A stretch of DNA of 64,000 bases from Candidatus Nitrospira allomarina. GTDB lineage: Bacteria; Nitrospirota; Nitrospiria; Nitrospirales; UBA8639. The translations under genes and the position numbers were made by a program. Numbering within the stretch: the stretch's first letter is position 1; every line of letters begins with the position of its first letter. Where the stretch lies: contig NZ_CP116967.1 in the NCBI RefSeq assembly GCF_032050975.1, positions 1,981,001-2,045,000 on the forward strand, in the 5' to 3' direction. A model generated the notes under the pieces. The model saw only the letters and a program-made list of their open reading frames with translations, was not told the DNA's origin and ran no database searches. This document shows, piece by piece, positions 19,000 to 27,451 of this stretch.

Positions 19000-20556
19000 A
19001 TGGCAAAATTGGGGAAGGCGCTGATCAGCGTATCCGATAAATCCGGTCTAGAGAAAATGGCCAAGGGGTTGGCGGCACTTGATGCGGATATTTTGTCAAC
19101 AGGTGGAACCGCCAAGATGCTCCGCGACGCCGGGGTTGCTGTGACCGAGGTGGCAGATTACACCGGGTTTCCGGAAATCTTGAACGGGCGGGTGAAAACG
19201 TTACATCCGAGGATTCATGGTGGGTTATTAGGGCGGCGTTCGGTGGATGCGCATGTGCGACAAATGCAAGAGCAGGGAATTGAGCCCATCGATGTCGTGA
19301 TCGTCAATCTTTACCCATTTGAAGCGACCATTGCGAAGCCTGGCTGTACGTTTGAAGAAGCCATTGAAAACATTGATATCGGGGGACCATCCATGCTCCG
19401 GTCGGCGGCAAAGAACCATGAGGATGTCCTGGTGGTGGTCGATCCTCAGGATTATGAGCGGGTCTTGGAGGCCTTGCAGTCGGGAACGGTCTCTTTAGGC
19501 TTGCGACGCGAATTAGCCAAAAAAGTCTTTGACCATACCGCCAGGTATGACAGCCTGATCGCCAATTATCTCACCTCCAAGTTAGCCGATACCTCAGAGC
19601 AAAAATTCCCCTCGTTGTTGTGTCTGTCGTATGAAAAGGTCGAAGATCTACGGTATGGAGAAAATCCGCATCAGGCCGGTGCGGTATACCGGGACCGGCA
19701 GACCAAAGAAGCCTCGCTTTGCCAGGCCAAACAACTTCATGGCAAAGCCATGTCCTATAATAATTACTTAGATGCGAATGCGGCATTGGAACTGGTAAAG
19801 GAGTTTGATGAAACGGCGGTCGTCATCGTCAAACACAATAATCCCTGCGGGGTCGCCATCGGGGATATGCCGGTGGAGGCCTATGTGCGGGCCCGAGAAA
19901 CGGATCCGGTCTCGGCCTTTGGCGGGGTCATTGCCTGTAATCGAGACGTCGATCTGGCCATGGCGAAAGAAATCACCTCCACGTTTGTGGAGGTATTGAT
20001 TGCGCCGGCATTTTCGGAAGAGGCCTTGGCTGAACTTCAACGGAAAAAAGATTTGAGGCTGTTAGCGGTGGGTGCGTTGGAAAGTGCACAACGGGATGCC
20101 TTGGATATGAAAAAAATTGTGGGCGGGATTTTGGTGCAAGACCGGGATTTGGGGTCGTTGCGTGAGATGGGAGATTTATCCATGCCGAGTGAACGGCAAC
20201 CGACCGACCACGAGTATCAAGCCTGCGATTTTGCCTGGAAAGTGTGCAAGCACGTCAAGTCCAATGCCATTGTCTTTGCCACGCAGATCCAAACCGTCGG
20301 CATTGGCGCCGGCCAAATGAGCCGGGTTGATTCGGTGAAATTGGCTCAAATGAAAGCGAATCTTCCCATCAAAGGGTGCGTGATGGCTTCCGATGCCTTT
20401 TTCCCGTTTCGTGATGGCATTGATGCCGCCGCAGGCGCAGGGATTACTGCGGTAATTCAGCCAGGAGGGTCTATTCGGGATAAGGAGATCATCCAAGCCG
20501 TTGATGAGCATAAGATGGCCATGATTATGACGGGCATGCGCCACTTCCGTCATTAA
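19000..20556 (+). CDS. purH: Bifunctional AICAR transformylase / IMP cyclohydrolase
   Basis: Catalyses the last two steps of IMP synthesis: formylation of AICAR with 10-formyl-tetrahydrofolate, then ring closure. The 518-residue product has the N-terminal MGS-like cyclohydrolase domain (about 1-195; 'SVSDKSG', 'STGGTA', 'NLYPFE', '[14 protein letters not shown]') and the C-terminal transformylase domain (about 200-518; 'RYGENPHQ', '[11 protein letters not shown]', '[12 protein letters not shown]'). The start has 'GCAGGAG' six to twelve bases upstream. purD follows 222 bases downstream. Confidence 0.97.
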   Translation: MAKLGKALISVSDKSGLEKMAKGLAALDADILSTGGTAKMLRDAGVAVTEVADYTGFPEILNGRVKTLHPRIHGGLLGRRSVDAHVRQMQEQGIEPIDVVIVNLYPFEATIAKPGCTFEEAIENIDIGGPSMLRSAAKNHEDVLVVVDPQDYERVLEALQSGTVSLGLRRELAKKVFDHTARYDSLIANYLTSKLADTSEQKFPSLLCLSYEKVEDLRYGENPHQAGAVYRDRQTKEASLCQAKQLHGKAMSYNNYLDANAALELVKEFDETAVVIVKHNNPCGVAIGDMPVEAYVRARETDPVSAFGGVIACNRDVDLAMAKEITSTFVEVLIAPAFSEEALAELQRKKDLRLLAVGALESAQRDALDMKKIVGGILVQDRDLGSLREMGDLSMPSERQPTDHEYQACDFAWKVCKHVKSNAIVFATQIQTVGIGAGQMSRVDSVKLAQMKANLPIKGCVMASDAFFPFRDGIDAAAGAGITAVIQPGGSIRDKEIIQAVDEHKMAMIMTGMRHFRH

Positions 20557-20778
20557 CAAATCCAACCTCGACACTTTTCATTATCTCCCAGAGTTCAAGC
20601 GTTCTGACTTGGCAGGTGTTTTATACTGTTGTTTCGTCCCTTTTCGGCTTTCTGGATTCTTGAGGAAATGGTGGTGGAAGAGATTGTCAGGGCCTAGCCG
20701 AGGTAAAAGTAAGCAAGCTGGGGCAATGTTCCTGACCCCCATATGTTGAAGGGATGACGGGAGGCACAAATTTTTCCG

Positions 20779-22053
20779 GTGAACATATTAATCATAGGCA
20801 ATGGTGGCCGCGAGCATGCCCTCGCATGGAAGCTTGCCCAATCGCCACGTGTGGGAAAACTTTTTTGTGCCCCGGGCAATGCGGGGATCGCCCAGGTAGC
20901 CGAATGTGTGCCACTTCAGGTTGATGACCTTGAAGGGCTTAAGCACTTTGCCCAAACCCACGAGATCAACCTCACGGTGGTCGGACCCGAGCTGCCGCTC
21001 TCCCTCGGCATCGCCGACGAATTCCGAAAATCGCACTTACGGATTTTTGGCCCCACTCGCAATGCGGCTCTTATTGAATCCAGCAAATCGTTTGCCAAAG
21101 AACTCATGGTGCGGGAAAAAATTCCCACCCCTTCTTCCCGTACATTTGACCAACTGAAACCGGCTTTAACCTGGCTCGAATCCTGCCCGCTCCCGATCGT
21201 CGTCAAAGCCGATGGCCTGGCGCAAGGGAAGGGGGTCATCATTTGCCAAACCAGGGCGGACGCCCGTGAGGCGGTTCGCAGCATGCTGGAGGAGCAGCGA
21301 TTTGGAGTAGCCGGCGCCCGGGTCGTGCTGGAAGAATTTCTTGAGGGAGAGGAACTCACCGTTATGGCCTTTGCCGATGGCGGAACGGTCATCCCTATGA
21401 TCCCCGCCCAGGATCATAAGCGAATCGGTGAAGGGGACACGGGTCTGAATACTGGAGGGATGGGGGCCTATGCGCCGGCCCCATTGGGAACATCAGAACT
21501 CCGTCAGCGTATTCTTGACGAAGTCTTGTCTCCGGCGGTCACGGGGTTGTCCCGGGTGGGGAGTCCTTTTTATGGCGTGTTGTATGCGGGGATTATGGTG
21601 AAGGATGGCAAACCCTATGTATTGGAATTTAACGCCCGCTTTGGCGATCCCGAAACCCAGGTGGTCTTGCCACTCTTAAAAACAGATTTATTGGATGTGC
21701 TGGAAGCCGTGGTCGAACATCGTTTGGACCAACTGCAGGTGGAGTGGCACAATCAGGCAGCGGTGTGCGTGGTATTGACCTCCGGCGGATATCCCGAGTC
21801 CTATCAAACGGGATTGCCAATCACCGGCCTCCCGGAAAAAGAGTCGAAGTCGGTCATAGTGTTTCACGCCGGGACCTCCTATGCCAATGAAAAGATTGTC
21901 ACAAATGGCGGGAGGGTCCTAGGGGTAACCGGGATTGATTCGACCCTGGCCGGTGCCAGAGATCATGCTCATCAGGCACTCGCCCCGATTCAGTTTGAAG
22001 GCCGGTATTTCCGTTCCGACATCGGGCACCGCGTGCTGCAGGTTCCATCCTGA
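20779..22053 (+). CDS. purD: Phosphoribosylamine-glycine ligase
   Basis: Second step of purine synthesis, ATP-dependent joining of phosphoribosylamine and glycine. The 424-residue product starts with GTG at 20779, giving the family N-terminus 'MNILIIGNGGREHALAWKLA'. ATP-grasp signatures include 'TVVGPELPLSLGIADEF', 'VVKADGLAQGKGVI' near 142-155, and 'LEFNARFGDPETQVVLPL' near 281-298. Its length is typical. A Sua5/YrdC gene follows after 17 bases, so the two are probably cotranscribed. Confidence 0.97.
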   Translation: MNILIIGNGGREHALAWKLAQSPRVGKLFCAPGNAGIAQVAECVPLQVDDLEGLKHFAQTHEINLTVVGPELPLSLGIADEFRKSHLRIFGPTRNAALIESSKSFAKELMVREKIPTPSSRTFDQLKPALTWLESCPLPIVVKADGLAQGKGVIICQTRADAREAVRSMLEEQRFGVAGARVVLEEFLEGEELTVMAFADGGTVIPMIPAQDHKRIGEGDTGLNTGGMGAYAPAPLGTSELRQRILDEVLSPAVTGLSRVGSPFYGVLYAGIMVKDGKPYVLEFNARFGDPETQVVLPLLKTDLLDVLEAVVEHRLDQLQVEWHNQAAVCVVLTSGGYPESYQTGLPITGLPEKESKSVIVFHAGTSYANEKIVTNGGRVLGVTGIDSTLAGARDHAHQALAPIQFEGRYFRSDIGHRVLQVPS

Positions 22054-22070
22054 TTCAAGGGCCCCCTACC

Positions 22071-22718
22071 ATGGCCACCGTTCTCCCACTCAATTCCCCT
22101 CCATCGCCTCAACTGATTCATCAGGTTGCGCAATGTCTCCAGGATGGCGGAGTCCTAGCTGTGCCGACCGACAGCTTTTACGCGCTGTCGGTCAGTCCCT
22201 TCAATGAAATGGCATTAAAGCGGCTGATGGATATCAAAGGCGAACGCAGCCACAAACCCTTTCCGGTGTTAGTGGGTGACCTATCCCAACTGAATCAACT
22301 GACGGAAGCTATCCCCGATGTCGCTCGAACACTCATGGAAGAGTTCTGGCCAGGGTTGCTCACGTTGGTTTTCCAGGCTCGTTCAACTCTTTCGCCTATC
22401 CTGACGGGCGGGCAGGGAACCGTTGGCATCCGGCAGCCGAATGATCCACGAGTCTGCGAACTTATGACGCACATCGGTCCACTCACCGGCACTAGCTCCA
22501 ATCGAAGCGGGCAGCCGCCGGCGCAATCTGCGGGACATGTGAGGCAACAATTAGGGACAGTGGTTGATGTGATCGTCGATGGCGGACCTGCGCCGGGTGG
22601 TCAACCTTCCACTGTGTTGCAACTGGAACCGGAACTCTGCATCCTCAGAGATGGTGCAGTCACCCGAAAGCAAATTGAAGTGGTTCTTGGCCAACCGTCT
22701 TTATGGTTTCGTGAATAA
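22071..22718 (+). CDS. L-threonylcarbamoyladenylate synthase (Sua5/YciO/YrdC family)
   Basis: The 215-residue product is a single YrdC domain, with 'GGVLAVPTDSFYALSVSPFNE' near 31-51, the basic 'KGERSHKPFPVLV' motif and 'PLTGTSSNRSGQPPA' near 138-152. Members of the family make threonylcarbamoyl-AMP for the t6A modification of tRNAs reading ANN codons (TsaC/Sua5). The C-terminal Sua5 extension is absent, so it is TsaC-like; the related YciO group is not excluded. It lies 17 bases after purD. Confidence 0.88.
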   Translation: MATVLPLNSPPSPQLIHQVAQCLQDGGVLAVPTDSFYALSVSPFNEMALKRLMDIKGERSHKPFPVLVGDLSQLNQLTEAIPDVARTLMEEFWPGLLTLVFQARSTLSPILTGGQGTVGIRQPNDPRVCELMTHIGPLTGTSSNRSGQPPAQSAGHVRQQLGTVVDVIVDGGPAPGGQPSTVLQLEPELCILRDGAVTRKQIEVVLGQPSLWFRE

Positions 22719-22791
22719 TGAGGGAAAAAGCATTCAATCCTGAATTTCATTTTTACCCATTGGTTGTACCATCAAGAATGTAATTTAAGGA

Positions 22792-23232
22792 ATGAAAACA
22801 GTGGGCTTCCTTGATTTTTTGATTTACAAATTTGCAGCAAACGAAGTTGAAATAACTCTGAACAAAGACGTTGTCATTTTCCGTTCCGGAGACGCAAGCT
22901 TACGGCTAGAACCTGTGGTATATCTGGCAGCCGACTCTAGGAATCCGCGAGTCCTTTCAATTGGTAAATCCACTGATCTCAGCGAACCTTTTGAACGCAT
23001 TGATCTCTTTGATGGTAAACGAATTGTAATTAAGGGTTTGGACAAAACGAATGCTTTAGAAATGTTTTTACATTTTGGCTTCACCCAATTAGCAGGGCGG
23101 CTGGCTTTAGTCCGACCTAAGGTGATATTTGTCCTTGGAAACCCATTATCGGAGATTTTCGGAGGATATGAGCGTGTTGTGCTCATGCAATCCGCGGAAA
23201 ATGCCGGGGCCCGAGAAGTTGTTTTTGGCTAA
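22792..23232 (+). CDS. Short MreB-like protein lacking the nucleotide-binding loop
   Basis: The 146-residue product ends with 'VRPKVIFVLGNPLS...VVLMQSAENAGAREVVFG', strongly like the MreB segment 'RPRVVICVP...RAVRESAEHAGAREV'. The N-terminal part ('FAANEVEITLNKDVVIF...LRLEPVVYLAAD') follows the MreB order of strand, loop and 'NEPSVVAI'-type strand. The phosphate-1 loop (normally 'DLGTANT') is replaced by 'EITLNKDV', and all of MreB after subdomain I is missing. It should therefore not bind ATP alone. ATG 22792 is only one base from AAGG; GTG 22801 has better spacing. It could be a decayed mreB or a regulator of the actin-like cytoskeleton. Confidence 0.55.
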   Translation: MKTVGFLDFLIYKFAANEVEITLNKDVVIFRSGDASLRLEPVVYLAADSRNPRVLSIGKSTDLSEPFERIDLFDGKRIVIKGLDKTNALEMFLHFGFTQLAGRLALVRPKVIFVLGNPLSEIFGGYERVVLMQSAENAGAREVVFG

Positions 23233-23292
23233 AATGGAACTATCTCAAACTAAATTAAGATATGAGAAGCCGGAAGGGATCTCAGTCACACG

Positions 23293-23360
23293 GATATTGG
23301 CTTAGCCGGATAGACTGCATAAGCCGGTGGGCTATACGGCCAATATCTCAATGGTTAGGC
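23293..23360 (+). other. attC-like site 0 (left end of the cassette cluster)
   Basis: GATATTGGC (23293-23301) pairs exactly with GCCAATATC (23339-23347); inside, TAGCC and GGCTA can extend the stem. A perfect core box GTTAGGC (23354-23360, consensus GTTRRRY) follows. No matching RYYYAAC box is seen on the left, so the left simple site is degenerate or was lost. Confidence 0.5.
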
Positions 23361-23377
23361 GTCAGTGAAACCGCCCC

Positions 23378-23651
23378 ATGCGTGGAATCGTAGTCGAGAT
23401 AAAACCAGCCAACGTCCTAATGCCCGGTATCGAGTTTATGCAGTATGGCAACCAACATCTCGATGCAGCCGAGTTCCTTTCGGCGAGAGATCCTGATGCC
23501 TGGTTTGATCTCCCTCACATATCACCTGCTCTGCCAAGCGCTCGGGCTAGGAGAAGCACCGGGTCCCATGCGGTGTGATGCAAATGGCAATTGGGAGGCA
23601 GATTGCGTTCGCTTGAGGTTCTTTGCCGCGAAACCAATCGTCGCAACCTAA
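23378..23651 (+). pseudogene. Frameshifted cassette gene of unknown function
   Basis: A frame starts at ATG 23378, 17 bases after the core box, and reads 'MRGIVVEIKPANVLMPGIEF...DAWFDLPHIS' before losing coding character and stopping at 23578. Another frame then continues with 'YHLLCQALGLGEAPGPMRCD...FFAAKPIVAT' and stops at TAA 23649-23651 inside the attC inverse-core box. Read together with one frame change near 23520 they give one protein of about 90 residues filling the cassette exactly. I do not recognise its family. A sequencing error could also explain the shift. Confidence 0.45.
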
Positions 23652-23707
23652 CATTCTGTTCGAGAGGGACGCGCCAAAAACGGCGCCCCCTCAACTTTAC
23701 ATTAGAC
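23646..23707 (+). other. attC site 1 (best-preserved)
   Basis: This 62-base site has a perfect inverse core ACCTAAC (23646-23652), a stem GAGGGACGCGCC (23664-23675) with GGCGCCCCCTC (23682-23692) containing an unpaired base, and a core ATTAGAC (23701-23707) with one mismatch to GTTRRRY. Size, order and bulge match integron attC sites. Confidence 0.7.
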
Positions 23708-23738
23708 CGCAGTCCTGATATTGGAGAATCCGTCGACT

Positions 23739-24350
23739 ATGTGCAAAGACGCCGTCATTGATCTATACGAGCGACATGCGCCGATCTATGATCGCGACCG
23801 CGGTCGATCCCTTCAGGAACGCATGTGGCTGGATCGGTTTCTGGTCAAGGTGCGTTCCGGAGGCACAGTTCTCGACCTGGGCTGCGGGATGGGCGAGCCA
23901 ATCGCACGATACCTAATCGATCGCGGGTTTCGCGTCGCTGGCATGGATACCTCGGCGTCTATGATCGCGCTTTGCCGCGCGCGCTTTCCCGACTCCGAGT
24001 GGCTTGTGGCTGACATGCGTCAGTTCGAGGTCGGCCGACGGTTCGAAGGCATCCTGGCATGGGACAGCTTTTTTCATTTGGGCATGGAGGATCAACGGAA
24101 GATGTTTCGACGCTTCGCCGAACATGCTCAACGAGGTGCACCGCTCATGTTCACGAGCGGTCCTGCGGAAGGTGAGGCGATCGGCACCTACCGCGAGGAA
24201 CCACTCTACCACGCGAGTCTCGGACCTGCGGAGTATGAGCAGCTGCTCGCGACCAACGGGTTCGTCGTGAGAGCGTACATGGCAGAAGATCCAGCATGCG
24301 GCAAGCACACCGTGTGGCTCGCAACCTATGATGTCGCACCCGCGGCCTAA
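23739..24350 (+). CDS. Class I SAM-dependent methyltransferase in a cassette
   Basis: From ATG 23739 the product is 203 residues; a TTG at 23721 would add six. Motif I is 'TVLDLGCGMGEPIARYL' near 42-58, followed by 'GMDTSASMIALCRARFP' and 'VADMRQFEVGRRFEGILAWDSFFHL', the standard Rossmann methyltransferase order. The substrate is unknown. The stop codon lies inside the attC box GCCTAAC, and base composition differs from the purD-side genes, both consistent with acquisition as an integron cassette. Expression would depend on read-through or a cassette promoter. Confidence 0.85.
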   Translation: MCKDAVIDLYERHAPIYDRDRGRSLQERMWLDRFLVKVRSGGTVLDLGCGMGEPIARYLIDRGFRVAGMDTSASMIALCRARFPDSEWLVADMRQFEVGRRFEGILAWDSFFHLGMEDQRKMFRRFAEHAQRGAPLMFTSGPAEGEAIGTYREEPLYHASLGPAEYEQLLATNGFVVRAYMAEDPACGKHTVWLATYDVAPAA

Positions 24351-24410
24351 CAAACCTGTGAAGCTGACCTGGCCCTCGCTCCCCTTGTCCAGGTGCTCCT
24401 CACGTTGCTC
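24345..24410 (+). other. attC-like site 2
   Basis: Perfect inverse core GCCTAAC (24345-24351), then GTGAAGCTGACCTGG (24358-24372) which imperfectly pairs with CCAGGTGCTCCTCAC (24389-24403), directly followed by GTTGCTC (24404-24410), a core box with two mismatches. The geometry fits attC; the weak core suggests decay. Confidence 0.5.
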
Positions 24411-24530
24411 GGAGACGGGTAGCTTACACTTCACACTTGCAAGCCCTCGCAGGTGGCGGACGGAGTGCTGAAGAGGTTGAAGGGGACGTGGCTGCTCGAT
24501 GGGGGATTAGGGGGAATTGATGATCTGGCG

Positions 24531-24641
24531 GCTGAACAGAGTTCGCGCCTAGGACTGTTTGTCCGCCGTCTGCAGCAGCCGAACGTGCGGCTCGAATCGA
24601 CGGGCCTCCTGCCCACCATTCAGCCGCAGACTCTGTTGAGC
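24531..24641 (+). other. attC-like site 3 upstream of the VOC gene
   Basis: GCTGAACAGAGT (24531-24542) and ACTCTGTTGAGC (24630-24641) are inverted copies with a single mismatch. The right arm contains a perfect GTTGAGC core (24635-24641), and the left a one-mismatch inverse core. At 111 bases it falls within the known size range of attC sites. The 120 bases between site 2 and this site contain no convincing gene. Confidence 0.45.
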
Positions 24642-24664
24642 TATCACCGGATTTGACACCGCCA

Positions 24665-25027
24665 ATGAAGATTGTTGAATTTGCTTTTATTGTATATCCG
24701 GCCACGGATCTGGCGCGGTCCCGTGCCTTTTATGAGGGCGTTCTCGGGCTCACTAGCGCGACTTCCATGGATCTGGCAGACGGATTCTGGGTCGAATATG
24801 AGATCGGTCCTCACACGCTGGCCATCGGCAAAGAACCATTCCTGAAGCCATCGGGCGACGGTCCTCAGCTTGTGCTGGAAGTGGACGATTTCGACAAGAC
24901 GATAGAACACCTCAGGCATTATGACGTGCACTTCGCCCTTGAGCCTTTTGACCTCCCTCACTGCCGGGCAGCGATTATCCTGGACCCCGACGGGAACAAG
25001 CTTGGCATACATAAACGAAAGGCCTAA
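24665..25027 (+). CDS. VOC-superfamily (glyoxalase/bleomycin-resistance-like) protein
   Basis: From ATG 24665 the product is 120 residues, a single vicinal-oxygen-chelate domain: 'FIVYPATDLARSRAFYEGVLGL' at the start, 'DGPQLVLEVDDFDKTIEHLR' in the middle and 'AIILDPDGNKLGIHK' at the end. VOC proteins include glyoxalase I, dioxygenases and resistance proteins that bind fosfomycin or bleomycin; the sequence does not choose among them. Its stop codon lies in GCCTAAC, marking it as a cassette gene like its neighbour. Such proteins are frequent cargo of integrons. Confidence 0.85.
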   Translation: MKIVEFAFIVYPATDLARSRAFYEGVLGLTSATSMDLADGFWVEYEIGPHTLAIGKEPFLKPSGDGPQLVLEVDDFDKTIEHLRHYDVHFALEPFDLPHCRAAIILDPDGNKLGIHKRKA

Positions 25028-25039
25028 CAGCTGATAGGC
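25022..25039 (+). other. Internally deleted attC remnant
   Basis: GCCTAAC (25022-25028) is followed after four bases by GATAGGC (25033-25039), a one-mismatch core box. The two outer boxes of an attC seem to be joined with the central stem removed. It marks the right end of the cassette cluster. Confidence 0.4.
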
Positions 25040-25087
25040 CCATGTTTTTAGGAGTCTTCTGGAATTGGAGTTATGGAAAATAGAAAT

Positions 25088-25951
25088 TCAAATTTTGGAT
25101 GTGGCTGCCATCCTGCGGGCTTTTTGGAGCGAGAGCAAAGGCGTTTCGAGAGCCTGTTTGGCTCGAGAGGAGTCCATGGTGAGATCCATGGGGCGGATCA
25201 GTCCTGATTCCTCGATGGTTCCCATTTGAATATTCGATGTCTCCGCGATCCCAAAGTGCTGGAGCAATCCCATACCCAAGTCCCACCGGTTCAGGCTTTC
25301 AGGGCCCCCGAGATGTACGATTCCTGGCACATCTTTGGTGGCGACTTCCAGTAATACTTCGGCAAGATTTTCCACCCAGATAGGGCAACGACGTTCATCT
25401 ATGAACAAGCGGTACTGTTCGCCGGCTTTTGTGGACTCGATTAAGCGTGTCGTCTGGCGGTCCGGCGTGCGCAGATCATAGAGCAATGAGGTGCGGACGA
25501 TGGTGGCCTTCGGATTCAGGGAGCGGATGAGTTCTTCCGCCTGGGCTTTGGCCTTACCGTAGGGGTTGATGGGGTTCGTGGGGCTCTCTTCGGTATAGGG
25601 CGCCGAAGTCCCATCAAAGACTTGATCGGTCGAGAGGTGAATGAAGCGAATGTTTCGCTCTACTGATTGCATGGCGAGGAGTCCTGCTGCAGGGAGGATC
25701 GCATCAATTCCTTTTCCCTGCTCCGAGCAGGCGGTGTGAATCATGACGTCTGGTTGCACCCGATCCATGAGGACTCGAACTTCCTCAGGGCTTTGGAGAT
25801 CACACACATGAAAGGTTACGCCGGGAAGGGATGTGGAGGGCGTAACGTGCAGCGTTCCGGCTGCGACAAATTGATTGGCCCGACGTAGGAGGTGATTTCC
25901 TAAAAAGCCCGCTCCGCCGGTGACGAGGAGACGTGTTTTCATCGCCCGCAT
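25088..25951 (-). CDS. RmlD-like sugar-nucleotide reductase / SDR family protein
   Basis: The 287-residue product is an extended short-chain dehydrogenase of the dTDP-4-dehydrorhamnose reductase (RmlD) type. It has the NAD(P) loop 'LLVTGGAGFLGNHLL' near 8-22, 'FIHLSTDQVFDG' near 103-114, and the catalytic Y-x3-K in 'NPYGKAKAQAEE' near 128-139. The substrate is not fixed by the sequence: RmlD-like proteins also include methionine adenosyltransferase regulatory subunits and other nucleotide-sugar enzymes. No rml neighbours are present. ATG at 25942 ('MKTRLLVTGG') is an equally good start. Confidence 0.8.
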   Translation of the reverse strand: MRAMKTRLLVTGGAGFLGNHLLRRANQFVAAGTLHVTPSTSLPGVTFHVCDLQSPEEVRVLMDRVQPDVMIHTACSEQGKGIDAILPAAGLLAMQSVERNIRFIHLSTDQVFDGTSAPYTEESPTNPINPYGKAKAQAEELIRSLNPKATIVRTSLLYDLRTPDRQTTRLIESTKAGEQYRLFIDERRCPIWVENLAEVLLEVATKDVPGIVHLGGPESLNRWDLGMGLLQHFGIAETSNIQMGTIEESGLIRPMDLTMDSSRAKQALETPLLSLQKARRMAATSKI

Positions 25952-26042
25952 TGTAGACCAATGCCAAAAGGAAAATCTTGTGTGATGAAAGACGGTTCCT
26001 TAGAATACCGACAGTGTCAATATTTTTGGAAGGAATCGGCTC

Positions 26043-27083
26043 ATGCAGAAGATTGATTTGCGCAGTGATACCGTGACGAAACCGACACCCGCTATGCGGG
26101 AGGCGATGGCTCAGGCCGAGGTGGGCGATGATGTGTATGGAGAAGATCCGACCGTGAATCGATTGGAGGCCCTGGCCGCTGAAATGTTAGGCAAGGAGGC
26201 CGCGGTCTTTGTGCCATCCGGGGTGATGGGCAATCAATTGGCTCTCCGATTGCACACGCGGCCCGGTGATGAAGTGATCGTGGATAGTACATCCCATCTC
26301 ATTCGCTATGAAGGAGGATCGGCGTCTTCGCTCTCCGGGGTCCAATTGGTTTGCGTGCCGGGTCATCGCGGTCGCCTTTCGCCGGAGTCGGTCGAAGCGG
26401 CCATCCGGCCGAAGGGACTTCATAACCCTCCAACCACGTTGGTGTGTCTGGAGCAGACCCATAATGTGGGTGGAGGATCAATTTATTCCTTGGAGGTCAT
26501 TCATCAAATTGCAGAGGTGGCCCGCACCCATGGGCTGGCCCTGCATTTGGATGGTGCTCGGTTGTTCAATGCCGTGGTCTCAACCGGTGTGGCGGCTGCT
26601 GACTATGCTCGTCCATTTGATACGGTGTCCTTTTGTTTGTCGAAAGGTTTGGGGGCTCCCGTCGGGTCGATGGTGGTGTCCGATGCGGCACGTGTTCAAA
26701 CATTGCGCCGTCTTCGCAAAGTGTTTGGCGGGGGGATGAGGCAGGTGGGCATTCTGGCCGCTGCGGGTGTGTATGCACTTGAGCATCATATTGTCCGATT
26801 GGCTGAGGATCATGTGAATGCACATTATCTGGCGACACTCTTAGAGGACATCCCGGGTGTGGTCGTTGATGTCAAGGCAGTGGAGACCAATATGGTGATG
26901 TTTCAGGTCCCCCATTCTTCTAAAACGACCGACAAGCTTTTAGCGGACTGCCGGGAGGCCGGAGTCCTGTTGAATGCCATGGGGGATCGGGCGTTTCGGG
27001 TGGTGACGCATTTGGATGTCAATCATGAAGATATGGTTGCGGCCGGGCGGGTCTTCAGGCAGGTCTTTTCAGCCGCGGGGTGA
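26043..27083 (+). CDS. Low-specificity threonine aldolase (PLP-dependent)
   Basis: Cleaves L-threonine or allo-threonine to glycine and acetaldehyde. The 346-residue product has the family's opening '[35 protein letters not shown]...' and the PLP lysine K201 in '[14 protein letters not shown]'. '[11 protein letters not shown]' near 168-178 carries the PLP-binding aspartate and arginine. Length is typical of beta-eliminating lyase-like aldolases. It could supply glycine; it is monocistronic by spacing, with a separate promoter visible after it. Confidence 0.92.
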   Translation: MQKIDLRSDTVTKPTPAMREAMAQAEVGDDVYGEDPTVNRLEALAAEMLGKEAAVFVPSGVMGNQLALRLHTRPGDEVIVDSTSHLIRYEGGSASSLSGVQLVCVPGHRGRLSPESVEAAIRPKGLHNPPTTLVCLEQTHNVGGGSIYSLEVIHQIAEVARTHGLALHLDGARLFNAVVSTGVAAADYARPFDTVSFCLSKGLGAPVGSMVVSDAARVQTLRRLRKVFGGGMRQVGILAAAGVYALEHHIVRLAEDHVNAHYLATLLEDIPGVVVDVKAVETNMVMFQVPHSSKTTDKLLADCREAGVLLNAMGDRAFRVVTHLDVNHEDMVAAGRVFRQVFSAAG

Positions 27084-27104
27084 ATGTCGCCACCCCTGAG
27101 TTCG

Positions 27105-27133
27105 TTGACAGGGTCAGGGACAGTTCCTACAAT
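27105..27133 (+). promoter_or_regulatory. Probable sigma-70 promoter
   Basis: TTGACA (27105-27110), 17-base spacer, TACAAT (27128-27133). Transcription would start near 27140, which makes the GTG at 27166 a more likely start for the next gene than the in-frame TTG at 27139. Confidence 0.6.
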
Positions 27134-27165
27134 TTCTATTGATTAGCTTGATGAAGGGAGCCAAC

Positions 27166-27399
27166 GTGAGTTTATTGGATACGGTTTCGTTTCAGCATAT
27201 CACGAGAATTTTAGAAGTGACGGATGAGTTGGATATTTCCCGGGAGGCAGTGGAAATTCCCCTGGCCCCGGCAAGTCCAGGGGTGGTTCGTCGGTTGTCC
27301 AATGGCAAGCTGGAAATTGTTGTTGATGCCGATCTGCCCTTCGATGATTGGGTGCAGACACTGCCTGAAAAGATTCAGGCGGAAATGCCGGATGATTAA
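27166..27399 (+). CDS. Small protein of unknown function (77 residues)
   Basis: The GTG at 27166 is preceded by AGGGAG at a good distance, and a strong promoter lies just upstream; ATG 27151 is an alternative. The product 'MSLLDTVSFQHITRILEVTDELDISREAVEI...' is acidic, with two Pro-rich points and a C-terminal 'PFDDWVQTLPEKIQAEMPDD'. I do not recognise a family. The good promoter and ribosome site argue that it is real. Confidence 0.6.
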   Translation: MSLLDTVSFQHITRILEVTDELDISREAVEIPLAPASPGVVRRLSNGKLEIVVDADLPFDDWVQTLPEKIQAEMPDD

Positions 27400-27451
27400 G
27401 TCCGATTAGTCAAAACGTGTAACCAACAGGTAGGCAAAGGAGACCGTACTC

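Larger units (their letters stand above)
23293..25040 (+). mobile_element. Integron-type gene cassette cluster without an integrase
   Basis: Three consecutive plus-strand coding units each end with the stop codon inside an attC inverse-core box (ACCTAAC 23646, GCCTAAC 24345, GCCTAAC 25022), which is how integron cassettes end. A GTTAGGC core box closes a hairpin just before the first unit, and attC-like palindromes separate the units. The cassette genes look more G+C-rich than the genes beside them. No intI is present within the window, so this resembles a CALIN (cluster of attC sites lacking an integrase) or a deposited cassette remnant. Outer limits are approximate. Confidence 0.65.
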
